Positions 15,992-25,566 of a stretch of 64,000 nucleotides of DNA are shown here, in pieces (positions within the stretch are counted from its first letter, which is position 1; every line of letters begins with the position of its first letter). The notes under the pieces were generated by a model. It saw nothing but the letters and a program-made list of their open reading frames with translations. It had not been told where the DNA came from and made no database searches. A program made the translations under genes and the position numbers. This DNA comes from RGIG995 sp045543655 (GTDB lineage: Bacteria > Bacillota > Clostridia > Oscillospirales > UBA644). Location of the stretch: positions 1 to 64,000 of the forward strand of contig JAZPXN010000069.1 of NCBI GenBank assembly GCA_045543655.1, in the 5' to 3' direction.

Positions 15992-17050
15992 ATGAAATGC
16001 AATAACTGTAACGCCACTCAGGCGGTACCTCCTTCCGTATGCCCCAATCCCGGGGTTTGCGGAACCCCCTTTTGTCCCGGCAGTCTGCCCCAAAAGGAGG
16101 CCGGTCCCGTCGCCCTCTACGCCGACAAGATCTTTTCGGCTCACAAGGCCACCGGCTCGTCTATTTTCTACGCTCTGGATACGGCCGCAACGCCGGAAAA
16201 CTTCGTCAGCAATTACGAGTTGATTCCCTGCTCCGGTGGGGGATGCTGTTGTCCGGGCGGTCTTTCTGCCGACGCGGTGTTTGAAATTCAGAATTCCTAC
16301 GTGCAGTTGGATTGCTTCTCGGTCAACGAAACGGCCGCCGCCGGGGAACCTTCCGCGGTTATCAGCCCCGAAAACGTGACGGTCAACGGGTCTGCCGTGG
16401 CCGCCGTCACCCAATCCAACGGTCGGTATACGGCGGATATTTCCAATATTATCGGCGAATTGATCAACCCCGTCTGCGCCGCCCGGGATCTGCCCTCCGA
16501 GGCCTTTATTCTGTTGCAGAATATCGGATCTCTGTATTTCCGCGTCCGCTTCGGCTTTGAAGGGGTGGTGCGCTCCTGCGGCGCGTTGTATCGGTTTAAG
16601 GTTTATCTCGCCAACAACGAGACCGTGATCCTCCCCGCCACCCAGACCACCTCCTTTGCCATCGCTAAGGCCAATATCCCCTGCATCGAATACGGCAACG
16701 CTCCCGTGCTGTCCTTCCGCTTCGGCGGCAAGGCCCAGGTCATCAATCCCCGGCTCACCGCCACCGTTACCGACGCTACCGACGTCTGCAACGGAGTGCG
16801 CGTTGATCTTCAGGCTACCTTGGGCATTACCCCCATCGTCTTTGCGGAGGTGGTGCGCAACACCCTGATGATCCTGCAGGGTTCGGAATTGGCCGACGAT
16901 TGCGGTTGCGGCATGGACGGATTCGATCTTTACGCCGGTTCCGGCTGCTGCGATCCCGCCCCCGCTCCGGCTCCTGCCCCTGCCCGGAATGCCTCCGGCG
17001 GCGTCGTCCGCTCCTGCGGGTGCGCCCGGAACGGGCAGAACAACGGATAA
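15992..17050 (+). CDS. Cysteine-rich protein, possible spore coat/exosporium component
   Basis: 352 residues, no signal peptide. The N-terminus is cysteine-rich (MKCNNCNATQ, CPNPGVCGTPFCPG), a further cluster GGGCCCPGG lies near 89, and the C-terminus has DDCGCGMDG, GSGCCDP, a Pro-Ala repeat and SCGCARNG. The middle (about 100-300) is beta-rich and contains two VVRSCG-type segments. No family was recognised. Cysteine clusters at both ends, no export signal and the upstream sigma-K-like -10 (CATAGGATA) fit a cross-linked spore surface protein, but that is inference. The ATG at 15992 follows AAAAGGA. Confidence 0.7.
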   Translation: MKCNNCNATQAVPPSVCPNPGVCGTPFCPGSLPQKEAGPVALYADKIFSAHKATGSSIFYALDTAATPENFVSNYELIPCSGGGCCCPGGLSADAVFEIQNSYVQLDCFSVNETAAAGEPSAVISPENVTVNGSAVAAVTQSNGRYTADISNIIGELINPVCAARDLPSEAFILLQNIGSLYFRVRFGFEGVVRSCGALYRFKVYLANNETVILPATQTTSFAIAKANIPCIEYGNAPVLSFRFGGKAQVINPRLTATVTDATDVCNGVRVDLQATLGITPIVFAEVVRNTLMILQGSELADDCGCGMDGFDLYAGSGCCDPAPAPAPAPARNASGGVVRSCGCARNGQNNG

Positions 17051-17084
17051 AAAAGAAAGGATTTTTTGAAAAAACGGATAACGC

Positions 17085-17121
17085 AAGGGACTCCTTCAAC
17101 GGAAGGAGTCCCTTTTTTTCT
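17085..17121 (+). terminator. Rho-independent terminator
   Basis: Perfect 12-bp stem AAGGGACTCCTT / AAGGAGTCCCTT around CAACGG, then a T-run. The remaining sequence to 17320 holds only the PBP promoter. Confidence 0.9.
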
Positions 17122-17233
17122 TATTGATTCAATTGCTTTCCTACGGCGCCGCCGGGATGGACGACGGCAAAAGGGCGAAGAGAGCTGATTGTGGGAAATA
17201 TTAAAATAAAATGTATCAAATGTAAAAACCCCC

Positions 17234-17262
17234 TTGCAATTTCGGAAAAAATAGTGTATAAT
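17234..17262 (+). promoter_or_regulatory. Sigma-A promoter of the PBP gene
   Basis: TTGCAA, 17-bp spacer, TATAAT (17257-17262). Confidence 0.85.
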
Positions 17263-17320
17263 ATATAATGTATATTTATATGCCAACCCATCTCTCCGAA
17301 TTTTCAAGGAGGTTTTCGTT

Positions 17321-20287
17321 TTGAGTCAGTTTGACGATTCTTCCCGCAACGAGCGCAACGACGAGTCTGTCGGCTCCCGTACCGCCCGCAGAGCTCGGGA
17401 CAAAAAAGCGTCCCGGAAGGTCTCCCGTCCGGCAGACGGAGGCGAGCGCACCTTCAAGGAACGGTTCTTCTCCTTCATGCAGAGACTGAACGATCCTTTG
17501 TATTTCCGGAAAAAAAGATTGCCCGACCCCTCCGAATTTCCGGAAGGGCAGGTCCCCTTGTGGGTTTCCGACCCGGAGCATTATACCAAACGCCGCTCCG
17601 GAGCCGCCCGGTTCTGGCACGGCTTCGGCGTCGTCGTCCTGCACGTTTTCCTGATTCTGTGCATGGTGGGCGTTATGGCCCTTGGCATTGCCGCGGCGGT
17701 GGTCTATTCCTTCTCCGACACCGCCCTGGACGATCGTTTCGCCTCCATGGACCTGGACTATTCTTCTTTCATCTACGCCACCGATTCGGTGACGGGGGAG
17801 GATTATATTTATCAGGAGATTCAGAGCACCTCCGGTACCCGGGTGTGGGTCTCCGATACGGAAATCCCCGATCACGTGAAAAAAGCCACCGTTGCCCTGG
17901 AGGATCAGCGGTTCTATACTCATAGCGGCGTGGACCCCATCCGTACGGTGAAGGCGGTCATCGAATACGCCATGAGCAAGATCACCGGTAGCGGAGATCG
18001 GGCCGCCGGCGGTTCGACGCTGACCCAGCAGGTTATCAAAAATATGACCGGAGACGACGAATACGGCGTCACCCGTAAGATCAAGGAAATGCTTCAGGCC
18101 TTGTATATCGAGCGCCGGTATAACAAGGATCAGATCCTGGAGTATTATCTGAATACCGTCTATTTCGGCCAGAGTGCCAACGGGATTTCCGCCGCCGCTG
18201 AAATTTATTTCGATAAGGACGTCAGCGAGCTTACCGTCACCGAAGGGGCGGCGATCATCTGTATCACCAAATCCCCCAACTCCTATAATCCCTATCTGAA
18301 TCCGGAGAACAACAAAAAACGCCGGAACGATACGATGTGGTTCATGTACGAGCAGGGCTATCTGACCCGGGAGGAATTCGATCAGTATTCCCAGGAAGAG
18401 CTGAATCTGGTGGACCTGGAGGCAAAAAAGGAAGAGACCGAATCGGAAGAGGAGGGCATTTTCCTCTATAACTACTATACCGACATGGTCATCCGGGACG
18501 TGCTGAAGGATCTGCAGACCGAAAAGGGATATACCGAAGCGGAGGCCAGCAATCTGCTCTATCACGGCGGATTGCAGATCTTTGCCAGCGTGGATCCTTC
18601 CATCCAGACCATGATGGAGGAATATTTCTCCAACGAAGAGAATTTTGCTTACAAGGGCTCGAATAAAGATACCTTCGTCAATGAAAAAGGGGAAACCGAG
18701 ATTCCTCAGGTGGCCATGATGGTCATGGATCCCGAGACCGGTGATATTCTCGGCGTGATCGGCGGTCGGGGAGAAAAGACGAAATCCCTTGACCTGAACC
18801 GGGCTACCAGCACTCCCCGTCAGCCCGGGTCCTCCATCAAGCCCCTCAGCGTATACGGTTACGCCATTGAGAACGGAATTTATACGCTGGGCTCGGTCAT
18901 CGACGACGTTCCCGTCACCTACGATAAGACGAAAAAAGAGTTTTGGCCCAATAACTACGATAAGACCTACGCCGGGTTGGTATCGGTCAAGCGGGCCCTG
19001 TCCCGTTCTCTGAATACCCCCGCCGCTTGGGGTCTGAAGGCCGTGGGCATCAAGACTGCCTACGATTTCATGATCAATTCTCTCCACTTTACGACCCTCG
19101 TGGAGGACGACAGCACGTCCCTGGCTCCTTTGGCCGTAGGGGCGCTGACCAATGGGGTAACCCTGCGGGAAATGGTCGCCGCCTACACCGTCTTTGCCGG
19201 GGAAGGGATGTATACCCATTACCGGTCCTACAGCCGGGTCGTGGGATACGACGGCAAGACCGTGTTGGAAAATTCCGTCGAGCGGGAAGAGGTTTTCTCC
19301 GAGCAGACCGCCTTCCTGATGACCGATATCCTGCAGGCCTCCGTCACCTCCATTGCCGGGGCGGCTAAGATCAAGAATATTGCCACCGCCGGGAAATCCG
19401 GAACCACCTCTTCCTATAAGGATCGTTGGTTTATCGGCTATACTCCCAATTATCTTGCCGGCATCTGGTGGGGCTACGATACGCCCTACGAGCTGAATAA
19501 TACCCATCACTTCAATCTCTGGAACGGGGTCATGACCCGGATTCACGAGATGAAGGGGATTGAAAAGGGCTCCTTTGAACGGCCCTCGGGCATCACCTCC
19601 ACCTCGGTCTGCACCAAGAGCGGACTTCTGCCCGGGCCCTTCTGCGCCACCGATCAGCAAGGAAATTGCATTGAGACCTTCTATTATAAGGAAGGCACCC
19701 AGCCCACCAAGACCTGTAACGTTCACCATCAGCTGTACGTCTGCGATGCCTCCGGCAAGATTGCCCACGAGGGTTGTCCCTCGGCTACGCTGAAGACCTT
19801 CGTGGATATCGTCCGCTCCTTCCCCGCGTCGGTGAGGATCGGGGACGCCGGGTATATCTGCCCCCGGCTGACGGCGGAAAACGTTCTTTATAACCATGCA
19901 ACCCTGCCGGTTTACACTAACATGGTGCCGGAGGGAGATACCCCCGCAGTTTCCCTGTACGGCCATCTGGCCAACTGTCTCTGTACTGCTCACGCGCCCT
20001 CGGCCACGCCTCACGTCTTTGCTCCCAAAGCGCCCTCCTCCGATACCAACGTGACCGATTCCGGGCCCGAGACCTCCTCCGGCGGCGCTAACGTCAGCAC
20101 CTCTACCGATACCGGAAATCCCACCGATACCGGGAGCGTTACCGATAAGACCGATTCCGACACTCCTTCGGATACCGGCGCTTCGGGATCCGACGTTTCC
20201 AGCGATACCGGGACTGCTTCCGATACCAACAACAACCAATCCTCCTCCGACGGGGGAACTCCCGAAAACCAGGGCAACACGCCCTGA
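17321..20287 (+). CDS. Class A penicillin-binding protein (PBP1A-like)
   Basis: 988 residues. A basic cytoplasmic N-terminus is followed by a membrane anchor at about 105-130. The glycosyltransferase 51 domain has EDQRFYTHSGVD (about 193), GGSTLTQQVIKN (about 228) and the RRYNKDQILEYYLN stretch. The transpeptidase domain has the active-site PGSSIKPLS (serine near 503), the SLN motif in SRSLNTPA and KSGTTSS (about 691). The last 90 residues are a Ser/Thr/Asp-rich tail with repeated DTG/DT units, probably a wall-spanning linker. It polymerises and cross-links peptidoglycan at the outer membrane face. The TTG start is set by AGGAGG 8 bases upstream. Confidence 0.95.
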   Translation: MSQFDDSSRNERNDESVGSRTARRARDKKASRKVSRPADGGERTFKERFFSFMQRLNDPLYFRKKRLPDPSEFPEGQVPLWVSDPEHYTKRRSGAARFWHGFGVVVLHVFLILCMVGVMALGIAAAVVYSFSDTALDDRFASMDLDYSSFIYATDSVTGEDYIYQEIQSTSGTRVWVSDTEIPDHVKKATVALEDQRFYTHSGVDPIRTVKAVIEYAMSKITGSGDRAAGGSTLTQQVIKNMTGDDEYGVTRKIKEMLQALYIERRYNKDQILEYYLNTVYFGQSANGISAAAEIYFDKDVSELTVTEGAAIICITKSPNSYNPYLNPENNKKRRNDTMWFMYEQGYLTREEFDQYSQEELNLVDLEAKKEETESEEEGIFLYNYYTDMVIRDVLKDLQTEKGYTEAEASNLLYHGGLQIFASVDPSIQTMMEEYFSNEENFAYKGSNKDTFVNEKGETEIPQVAMMVMDPETGDILGVIGGRGEKTKSLDLNRATSTPRQPGSSIKPLSVYGYAIENGIYTLGSVIDDVPVTYDKTKKEFWPNNYDKTYAGLVSVKRALSRSLNTPAAWGLKAVGIKTAYDFMINSLHFTTLVEDDSTSLAPLAVGALTNGVTLREMVAAYTVFAGEGMYTHYRSYSRVVGYDGKTVLENSVEREEVFSEQTAFLMTDILQASVTSIAGAAKIKNIATAGKSGTTSSYKDRWFIGYTPNYLAGIWWGYDTPYELNNTHHFNLWNGVMTRIHEMKGIEKGSFERPSGITSTSVCTKSGLLPGPFCATDQQGNCIETFYYKEGTQPTKTCNVHHQLYVCDASGKIAHEGCPSATLKTFVDIVRSFPASVRIGDAGYICPRLTAENVLYNHATLPVYTNMVPEGDTPAVSLYGHLANCLCTAHAPSATPHVFAPKAPSSDTNVTDSGPETSSGGANVSTSTDTGNPTDTGSVTDKTDSDTPSDTGASGSDVSSDTGTASDTNNNQSSSDGGTPENQGNTP

Positions 20288-20334
20288 CGTGAAAAAGCCA
20301 TGACGTGACGTCATTGCAGGAAAGGAAGAGCATT

Positions 20335-21177
20335 TTGAGAATTCAGAAATTCGTGGCGGAAAGCGGAGTATGCTCCCGCAGAGCCGCCGAAGAAATGGTC
20401 CGGGAAGGCCGGATCACCGTAAACGGAAAGCCGGCGCAGATCGGCATGGACGTGGATCCTCTGACCGATTCCGTCTATTGCGACGGAAAGCGCATCCGTC
20501 CGAGAGCCGCGGAAAAACGCTATTTTATCTTCTATAAGCCTCGCGGAGTCATTACCGCCATGAAGGCCCAGGACGACCGCAGCGTGGTGGCCGATCTGAT
20601 CAAGGGCATCAAGGGCCGAGTCTATCCCGTGGGCCGTCTGGACCGGGATTCGGAAGGTCTTTTGATTCTGACCGACGACGGGGATCTTGCCCAGCGCCTG
20701 ACCCACCCCTCCCACGCCGTACCCAAGACCTACCGTGTCACCGTCCGGGGAGAGGTTTCTCTTGAGCAACTGGAACGCTTCCGCGCCGGCGTGGTGCTTG
20801 ACGACGGAGAAAAGACCCAGCCCGCAGGGGTGACCGTCCAGAAGGAAGGGGAAGGGAAGACCGTTCTCCACGTCACCATCACCGAGGGGAAGAACCGTGA
20901 AATCCGCCGTATTTGCGAGGTTTTGGGGTTGGAGGTCATGCTGCTGAAGCGCATCTCCGAAGGGGTCGTATCCATCGGACATCTGGAGCCGGGGGAATAC
21001 CGCCCTATGTCCGAGAAGGAAAAGGAAGCCCTGCTCAACAGCGTGGGGATTCCTTACGTCCGTAAGGTCAAGAAGTCTTCTGCCCAAAAATCGGCAACGG
21101 CGGCCGCTTACCGCAACCGCCGTCAACGGGGAATTTCGGAACATGAACGCCGGTTCAAAAAACAGTTCCTGAAATAA
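20335..21177 (+). CDS. rluB: rRNA pseudouridine synthase, RsuA/RluB family
   Basis: 280 residues. An N-terminal S4 RNA-binding domain (about 1-60, KFVAESGVCSRRAAEEMVREGRI, read in part) precedes the catalytic domain with the active-site aspartate in VGRLDRDSEGLL, the KTYRVTV strand and GKNREIRRICEVLG. Family members convert uridine to pseudouridine in 23S or 16S rRNA; the RluB assignment over RluE/RsuA is by overall similarity only. The C-terminus is basic and Arg/Lys-rich. The TTG at 20335 is chosen because an AAGGAAG site lies 6 bases upstream; a GTG at 20305 has none. Its 3' end overlaps the convergent carboxypeptidase gene by 23 bp. Confidence 0.9.
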   Translation: MRIQKFVAESGVCSRRAAEEMVREGRITVNGKPAQIGMDVDPLTDSVYCDGKRIRPRAAEKRYFIFYKPRGVITAMKAQDDRSVVADLIKGIKGRVYPVGRLDRDSEGLLILTDDGDLAQRLTHPSHAVPKTYRVTVRGEVSLEQLERFRAGVVLDDGEKTQPAGVTVQKEGEGKTVLHVTITEGKNREIRRICEVLGLEVMLLKRISEGVVSIGHLEPGEYRPMSEKEKEALLNSVGIPYVRKVKKSSAQKSATAAAYRNRRQRGISEHERRFKKQFLK

Positions 21178-22297
21178 GCTCCCGCCATAATTTTCGCAGT
21201 TTTAAGGGGAAAGAGCCAAGAAAGGTTCTTTCCTCTTTTTTTACTCCTACCTCCCTTTCTACGTTCAGAGGGACCCGGTCCATCACCCGTCCCGTGGGGC
21301 AGACCGCCTGCAGATACCCCATGGTGCGGCCCTGCTCTACCGGAGCAAAGACCATTGGTACCGTTTCCGCCACCGGCTCGAAGGGGACGGGCGTGCCGTC
21401 AACGGCAATGCAGGACAGGGGAAGACTGTTTCGAAGAAACGCGGATTTTTCTCCGCCCAATACCGGAAGCGGGACGCCGTATCCCTTTGCTGCCACCGCC
21501 TGCTGCCGCTGAGTTCGGGCAAAGCAGGCGTCGTATAAGGCGGCGTGATCGTTCCAATCGTCGCCGTCGTTCAGCGTCACGCAGATGAGGGTGACTCCTT
21601 CCCGCTCTGCCGCCGTTACGAGACACCGCCCTGCTTTTTTCGTAAATCCGGTTTTTACCCCAAAGACTCCTTCGCAGACCCCCAGCAGCTTATTGGAATT
21701 GGAAATGACCGCGTTTTTATAGGTAAGCGTCGCCCGTTCCGCCGAGACGATCCTGCGGAAATCTTCATTCTCCAGGGCCTCTGCCGTCAGCCGTGCCAGA
21801 TCCCGGGCGGTGGTGTAGTGTCCCTCCGCCGGAAGTCCGTGGGGATTTTGGAAGCGGGTATGGTCAAGCCCCAGGGCCTCTGCCTTCCGGTTCATCTGCT
21901 CTACGAAGGCGGCGACGCTTCCCGCTACCCCCTCCGCCAGCGCTTCCGCCGCGTCGTTGCCCGATTTCAGCATCAGAATATACAGCAGATCCGATACGGA
22001 TAATTCGTCCCCTTCCTTTAAGCCCAGCTGTGATCCCTCCACCGCCGCCGCCCTTGCCGAGACCCGGAAGATCTCTTCCGGATCGGCCGATTCCAGCACC
22101 AGAAGGGCGGTCATGATTTTGGTGGTGGAGGCCTGAGGCAGGGGAAGATCGGCATTCTTTTCATACAATACCGTTTCCGAGCACCATTCCATCACCACGG
22201 CACCCCGGGCGTTACATTCCGTTCCGTGGGTCGAAAGAGAGGAGAAAAGCAGAACCACTGCCGGGAGCAGGGCAAAAAGAACCGTCGACCGTTTCAT
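21155..22297 (-). CDS. D-alanyl-D-alanine carboxypeptidase (DacF-like, sporulation context)
   Basis: 380 residues with an N-terminal signal peptide. Penicillin-binding motifs of S11 peptidases are intact: STTK (57-60), SGN (112-114) and KTG in VKTGFTKKAG (about 215). A C-terminal beta domain (about 270-350) and an amphipathic tail complete the PBP5-type layout. It removes the terminal D-Ala from peptidoglycan stem peptides and so limits cross-linking. It overlaps spoIIP by 4 bp and follows gpr and spoIIP, which points to a role in spore peptidoglycan like that of DacF; the orthology is inferred from context. Confidence 0.9.
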   Translation of the reverse strand: MKRSTVLFALLPAVVLLFSSLSTHGTECNARGAVVMEWCSETVLYEKNADLPLPQASTTKIMTALLVLESADPEEIFRVSARAAAVEGSQLGLKEGDELSVSDLLYILMLKSGNDAAEALAEGVAGSVAAFVEQMNRKAEALGLDHTRFQNPHGLPAEGHYTTARDLARLTAEALENEDFRRIVSAERATLTYKNAVISNSNKLLGVCEGVFGVKTGFTKKAGRCLVTAAEREGVTLICVTLNDGDDWNDHAALYDACFARTQRQQAVAAKGYGVPLPVLGGEKSAFLRNSLPLSCIAVDGTPVPFEPVAETVPMVFAPVEQGRTMGYLQAVCPTGRVMDRVPLNVEREVGVKKEERTFLGSFPLKLRKLWRELISGTVF

Positions 22298-23349
22298 TTT
22301 TGTGCCTCCCGGATTTTATCCAGCGCCCCCACGCAGATTTTGCCGAAATACCGTGCCGCCGCCTCCGCTTCTTCGGGAGAATTTCCGCATCCCCCCAATT
22401 CTACCAGCAGAGCGCCGTCGGACAGATACTGATTATACCGAAGCCCCCGCACCAGCATAGGACGCATCAGCCCCGGATAGGTTTCGCAGGCCTCCCGCTG
22501 AATCCACGCCGCCAAGGATAAGTTTTCCATCCACCGGGGATGGGGATAGGTGTTGTTGCCTACCCCCATCAGAAACATGACCTGCGCTACGGGGATGCCG
22601 TCGATCTCGGTCACCGCCCGATATTTCGTCCCTTCGGCGTCGATGAGGGAATCCCGGTGCAGGTCGATGACCACGGCAATCGAGGGGTATTTTTTCAGAT
22701 ATTCCTTCACCGACTCCAGGGATCGGTCGTAGGAGGCGTTGAAATCCGCATCGTGCCGCTTTTGACAATGGATTACGCCGTATCCGCCGGCGGTCAGCTC
22801 CGCCGCCAGGACCTCTCCCATGCGTACCATATTCCGGCTGTTATCGGTGGTTCGGGTGTCCTGGGTATCGTACCAATTCTGCCCCGTTTCGTTATAGCTT
22901 TCGGTGGTGTGCGTATGTACGATCAGAATCCGGGGCCCCTCCCCGGAGAGATCCACCGCCGGCGTATGGGCCAGAAGGGCGTCCATCTCCACCGTCTGGG
23001 AGGAGGAATTGTTCACCGAAAGGGAAGAGGGGTATTGCTTTGTGACGATCGCCTTTGCTCCCTTCGGCGCTTCCGGAACGAAGACCGACAGATTCGCTTC
23101 CCCGAAGACCGGGGCAGAGGCAAAGGCACCCTCCGCTTCCGGAAGGCCTTCCGTCGGATCCGCCGCGCATTGCAGATCCGGCGAAAGGGCCGGAAGGGAG
23201 CCGGCAAGAGCGCGGACGGACATGGATGGTGCCCGCCCTCCCACGCCGTAGGACAGCGCGTTTTGAGGGACGGACGACGAACAACACAGAACCGCCCCCG
23301 TAAGCATTGCGCCGATGGCAGAACAAAGAATGGCCGATTTCAGATTCAT
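22294..23349 (-). CDS. spoIIP: Stage II sporulation protein P
   Basis: 351 residues with an N-terminal membrane anchor and a low-complexity linker. The SpoIIP amidase/endopeptidase core begins near 150 with ILIVHTHTTESY and continues with TTDNSRNMVRMGE, VVIDLHRDSL and the C-terminal LLVELGGCGN, the residues that form the zinc site in this family. SpoIIP degrades septal peptidoglycan with SpoIID during engulfment. The ATG at 23349 follows AAGGAGAAG. Lies 93 bp downstream of gpr, as in Bacillus (gpr-spoIIP), and overlaps the next gene by 4 bp. Confidence 0.95.
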   Translation of the reverse strand: MNLKSAILCSAIGAMLTGAVLCCSSSVPQNALSYGVGGRAPSMSVRALAGSLPALSPDLQCAADPTEGLPEAEGAFASAPVFGEANLSVFVPEAPKGAKAIVTKQYPSSLSVNNSSSQTVEMDALLAHTPAVDLSGEGPRILIVHTHTTESYNETGQNWYDTQDTRTTDNSRNMVRMGEVLAAELTAGGYGVIHCQKRHDADFNASYDRSLESVKEYLKKYPSIAVVIDLHRDSLIDAEGTKYRAVTEIDGIPVAQVMFLMGVGNNTYPHPRWMENLSLAAWIQREACETYPGLMRPMLVRGLRYNQYLSDGALLVELGGCGNSPEEAEAAARYFGKICVGALDKIREAQK

Positions 23350-23442
23350 CACGCTTTTCTTCTCCTTCGGAATAATTCTCCCGAAGTTTTCGCCTCCGGG
23401 CACGCACCGTCATACCCTCATTGTATTCCGGAAAGGGGAAAA

Positions 23443-24369
23443 TTATACTCCCGTAAGCCCGTCGATCTGTTCTCGGTCCAGTCCGTGAACGGCCATATTC
23501 ACCGCTTCGGACAGCAACTTTGCCGCCCGCCCCAGCAGAGCGTCGATATCCTGAGGCGTTACCACCAGATTGTTTTCGTAGCCTCCCAGAAGCTCTCGCA
23601 GAGCGTCGCCTTCGTCCTCGATCCATTCTTCCGCTACCGGCTGCTCTCCGCCCTGATCCCGGATCTTTTCCAGGGCGTCCACCGTCAGGGTTGCGGCGTC
23701 CACCACCGTAGGGATGCCCACGCTGATGACCGGGATGCCCAGCGTCTGCCGGTCGATGCGGGAGCGGTGATTGCCTACCCCGGAGCCGGGGGTGATGCCC
23801 GTGTCGCTGATCTGCACCGTAGCGCAAAGTCGCTTGACCCTCCGGGAGGCCAGAGCGTCGAAAACCACGATCGCGTCGGGGGAGACTACGTTTGCGGCCG
23901 TCCGAATCAGCTCTGCCGTTTCAATGCCGGTTTGTCCGAGGACTCCCGGACGCAAGGCGGAAAGCTCGTTCAACGCCAGCTCCCGGCATAGGTCCGGCAG
24001 CTGCTCCTTCAGATGCCGGGAGACGATCAGTCCGTCGATCACCTTCGGACCCAGGGCGTCGGCGGTCATATCCGCATTTCCCAGCCCTACCGCCAGAACC
24101 GACCGGGTGTTTTTCAAAAATTCCTTCAGAACCTCCGCCGTCCGGGTTACCGCTTCGTCAAAAAGCGCGTCGTCGGAAAAAGCGCCGTCAAAAAAGACCG
24201 TGGCGTAATTTCCCATAGGCTTTCCCGTTAACCGGGCGGCCTTTTCCGTAACGATTCGGATGCGGGATACGGGAACGGCCCCCGTTGAGACCGTTTCAAA
24301 AAAGCCGTCCCGGGCTCCCAATCGGGTCAATTCCGCCGCCTCAATGGCAAGGTCGGTGCGTTGATTCAT
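23443..24369 (-). CDS. gpr: GPR germination endopeptidase
   Basis: 308 residues. It cleaves small acid-soluble spore proteins early in germination. The N-terminus has the short propeptide MNQRTDLAIEA used for self-processing. Family blocks are visible: GLGNADMTADALGPKVI (about 95-111), GQTGIETAELI, ASRRVKRLCATVQISDTGI and GIPVISVGIPTVVDA. Normally made in the forespore under sigma-F/sigma-G; upstream GGACAGACT and GGATAAAAT on the minus strand resemble their -10 pattern but no clear -35 was seen. First gene of the gpr-spoIIP-dacF-like cluster. Confidence 0.96.
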   Translation of the reverse strand: MNQRTDLAIEAAELTRLGARDGFFETVSTGAVPVSRIRIVTEKAARLTGKPMGNYATVFFDGAFSDDALFDEAVTRTAEVLKEFLKNTRSVLAVGLGNADMTADALGPKVIDGLIVSRHLKEQLPDLCRELALNELSALRPGVLGQTGIETAELIRTAANVVSPDAIVVFDALASRRVKRLCATVQISDTGITPGSGVGNHRSRIDRQTLGIPVISVGIPTVVDAATLTVDALEKIRDQGGEQPVAEEWIEDEGDALRELLGGYENNLVVTPQDIDALLGRAAKLLSEAVNMAVHGLDREQIDGLTGV

Positions 24370-24442
24370 ATACTATCACTCCTTTTTTCTTATTTTATCC
24401 GGAGTCTGTCCTCTTTATTTCCGGGAAAAATGAAAAAAAGAC

Positions 24443-24471
24443 TTGTATTTTTTCCCGTTTTGTGATATAAT
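24443..24471 (+). promoter_or_regulatory. Sigma-A promoter, extended -10
   Basis: TTGTAT, 17-bp spacer ending TGTGA, TATAAT (24466-24471). Drives the PTS-IIC-like gene. Confidence 0.85.
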
Positions 24472-24500
24472 GAAGAAAAACTTTTCCGAAGGAGCTCGGT

Positions 24501-25511
24501 ATGGACGCTGTCAAGAAGATTTTACGGCGCTATTTCGTGGACGCCTTGGGAGCCATGGCTCTGGGGCTGTTTTCGTCGCTGATTATAGGTTTGATTATTT
24601 CTCAATTCGGGAAGATTCCCGGTCTCTCGGTGCTCACCGAGATTGCCGCCGTGGTGAAATCCGACTACGTGGTGGGGGCCGCCATCGGCGCCGCCGTGGC
24701 GTGGGGATTAAAGGTGAAGCCCCTCACCGTTTTTTCTTCCGCCGCCGTAGGTGCCGTGGGATATCTGGCCGGCGGACCGGTGGGAGCCTTCGTTGCCGCC
24801 GTGGTTGGGGCGGAGCTGGGCAATCTTCTGGCCGGCAGAACCAAGCTGGACATTCTCATTACGCCCCTGATCACCATTCTCACCGGGAGCCTCGTGGGAA
24901 CCTTCATCGGCCCCTGGCTCAATAAATTCATGACCTCCTTCGGCGCGTTGATCAACAGTGCTACCGAGCTTCATCCCATCTGGATGGGCATGGCCGTCGC
25001 CGCACTGGTGGGATTGGCTCTGACCGCTCCCATTTCCTCTGCCGCTCTTTGCATTATGATCGGTCTGGACGGCATTGCCGCCGGTGCCGCCTGCGTGGGC
25101 TGCTGCTGTCAGATGGTGGGCTTCGCCGTGGCCTCCTGGCGGGATAACGGCCTTGGGGGAACCCTGTCTCAGATGTTTGGCACCTCCATGCTTCAGTTCC
25201 CCAATATCGTTCGCCGCCCCGTGATCTGGTTAGCTCCGACCCTGGCATCCGTTATCCTCGGCCCGGTCTCCACCGCGCTTCTGCAGATGAAAAATACCCC
25301 CATGGGGGCCGGTATGGGTACCAGCGGACTCGTGGGGCAGTTCGGCGCTTACGACGCTATGATCGGCTCTACGCCCCTGTGGGTCTTCCTTCTGGAGGTA
25401 TTGGTGATGCACTTCCTGCTCCCCGCCGCGTTGACTCTGTTTTTTGACGGCGTCTTCCGGAAGTTGAATTGGGTGCGCAAGGGGGATATGAAGCTGTACG
25501 AGGCAAAATAA
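24501..25511 (+). CDS. PTS transporter subunit IIC-like membrane protein (PfoR family)
   Basis: 336 residues, about ten membrane helices, rich in Gly and Ala. The sequence pattern (LTAPISSAALCIMIGLDGIAAGAACVGCCCQMVGFAV, in part, and GTSMLQFPN) matches the PTS_EIIC_2/PfoR family, which lacks fused IIA or IIB domains. No other PTS gene is nearby, so sugar phosphorylation cannot be inferred; PfoR was named as a regulator of perfringolysin but members are probably transporters. Monocistronic with a good promoter and an AAGGAGC ribosome site. Confidence 0.8.
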   Translation: MDAVKKILRRYFVDALGAMALGLFSSLIIGLIISQFGKIPGLSVLTEIAAVVKSDYVVGAAIGAAVAWGLKVKPLTVFSSAAVGAVGYLAGGPVGAFVAAVVGAELGNLLAGRTKLDILITPLITILTGSLVGTFIGPWLNKFMTSFGALINSATELHPIWMGMAVAALVGLALTAPISSAALCIMIGLDGIAAGAACVGCCCQMVGFAVASWRDNGLGGTLSQMFGTSMLQFPNIVRRPVIWLAPTLASVILGPVSTALLQMKNTPMGAGMGTSGLVGQFGAYDAMIGSTPLWVFLLEVLVMHFLLPAALTLFFDGVFRKLNWVRKGDMKLYEAK

Positions 25512-25566
25512 CCCGGATATTTTCGAAAAGTTTACAAAGAATTCCGTTTTTATTTGGAAATACCTC

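Noticed and set aside
17276..20314. A 1012-residue open frame on the minus strand
   Set aside because: It lies opposite the class A PBP gene, which has clear motifs, promoter and ribosome site. The antisense frame is open because of codon bias in GC-rich third positions, and has low-complexity Gly/Ile/His-rich composition with no domain.
20288..20334. ATGACG-TGA-CGTCAT inverted repeat between the PBP and rluB genes as a terminator
   Set aside because: A 6-bp stem with no T-run; the genes are probably co-transcribed.
24370..24450. Forespore promoter for gpr
   Set aside because: GGACAGACT and GGATAAAAT fit the -10 pattern on the minus strand, but no matching GYATA -35 lies at 14-16 bases, so no site is listed.
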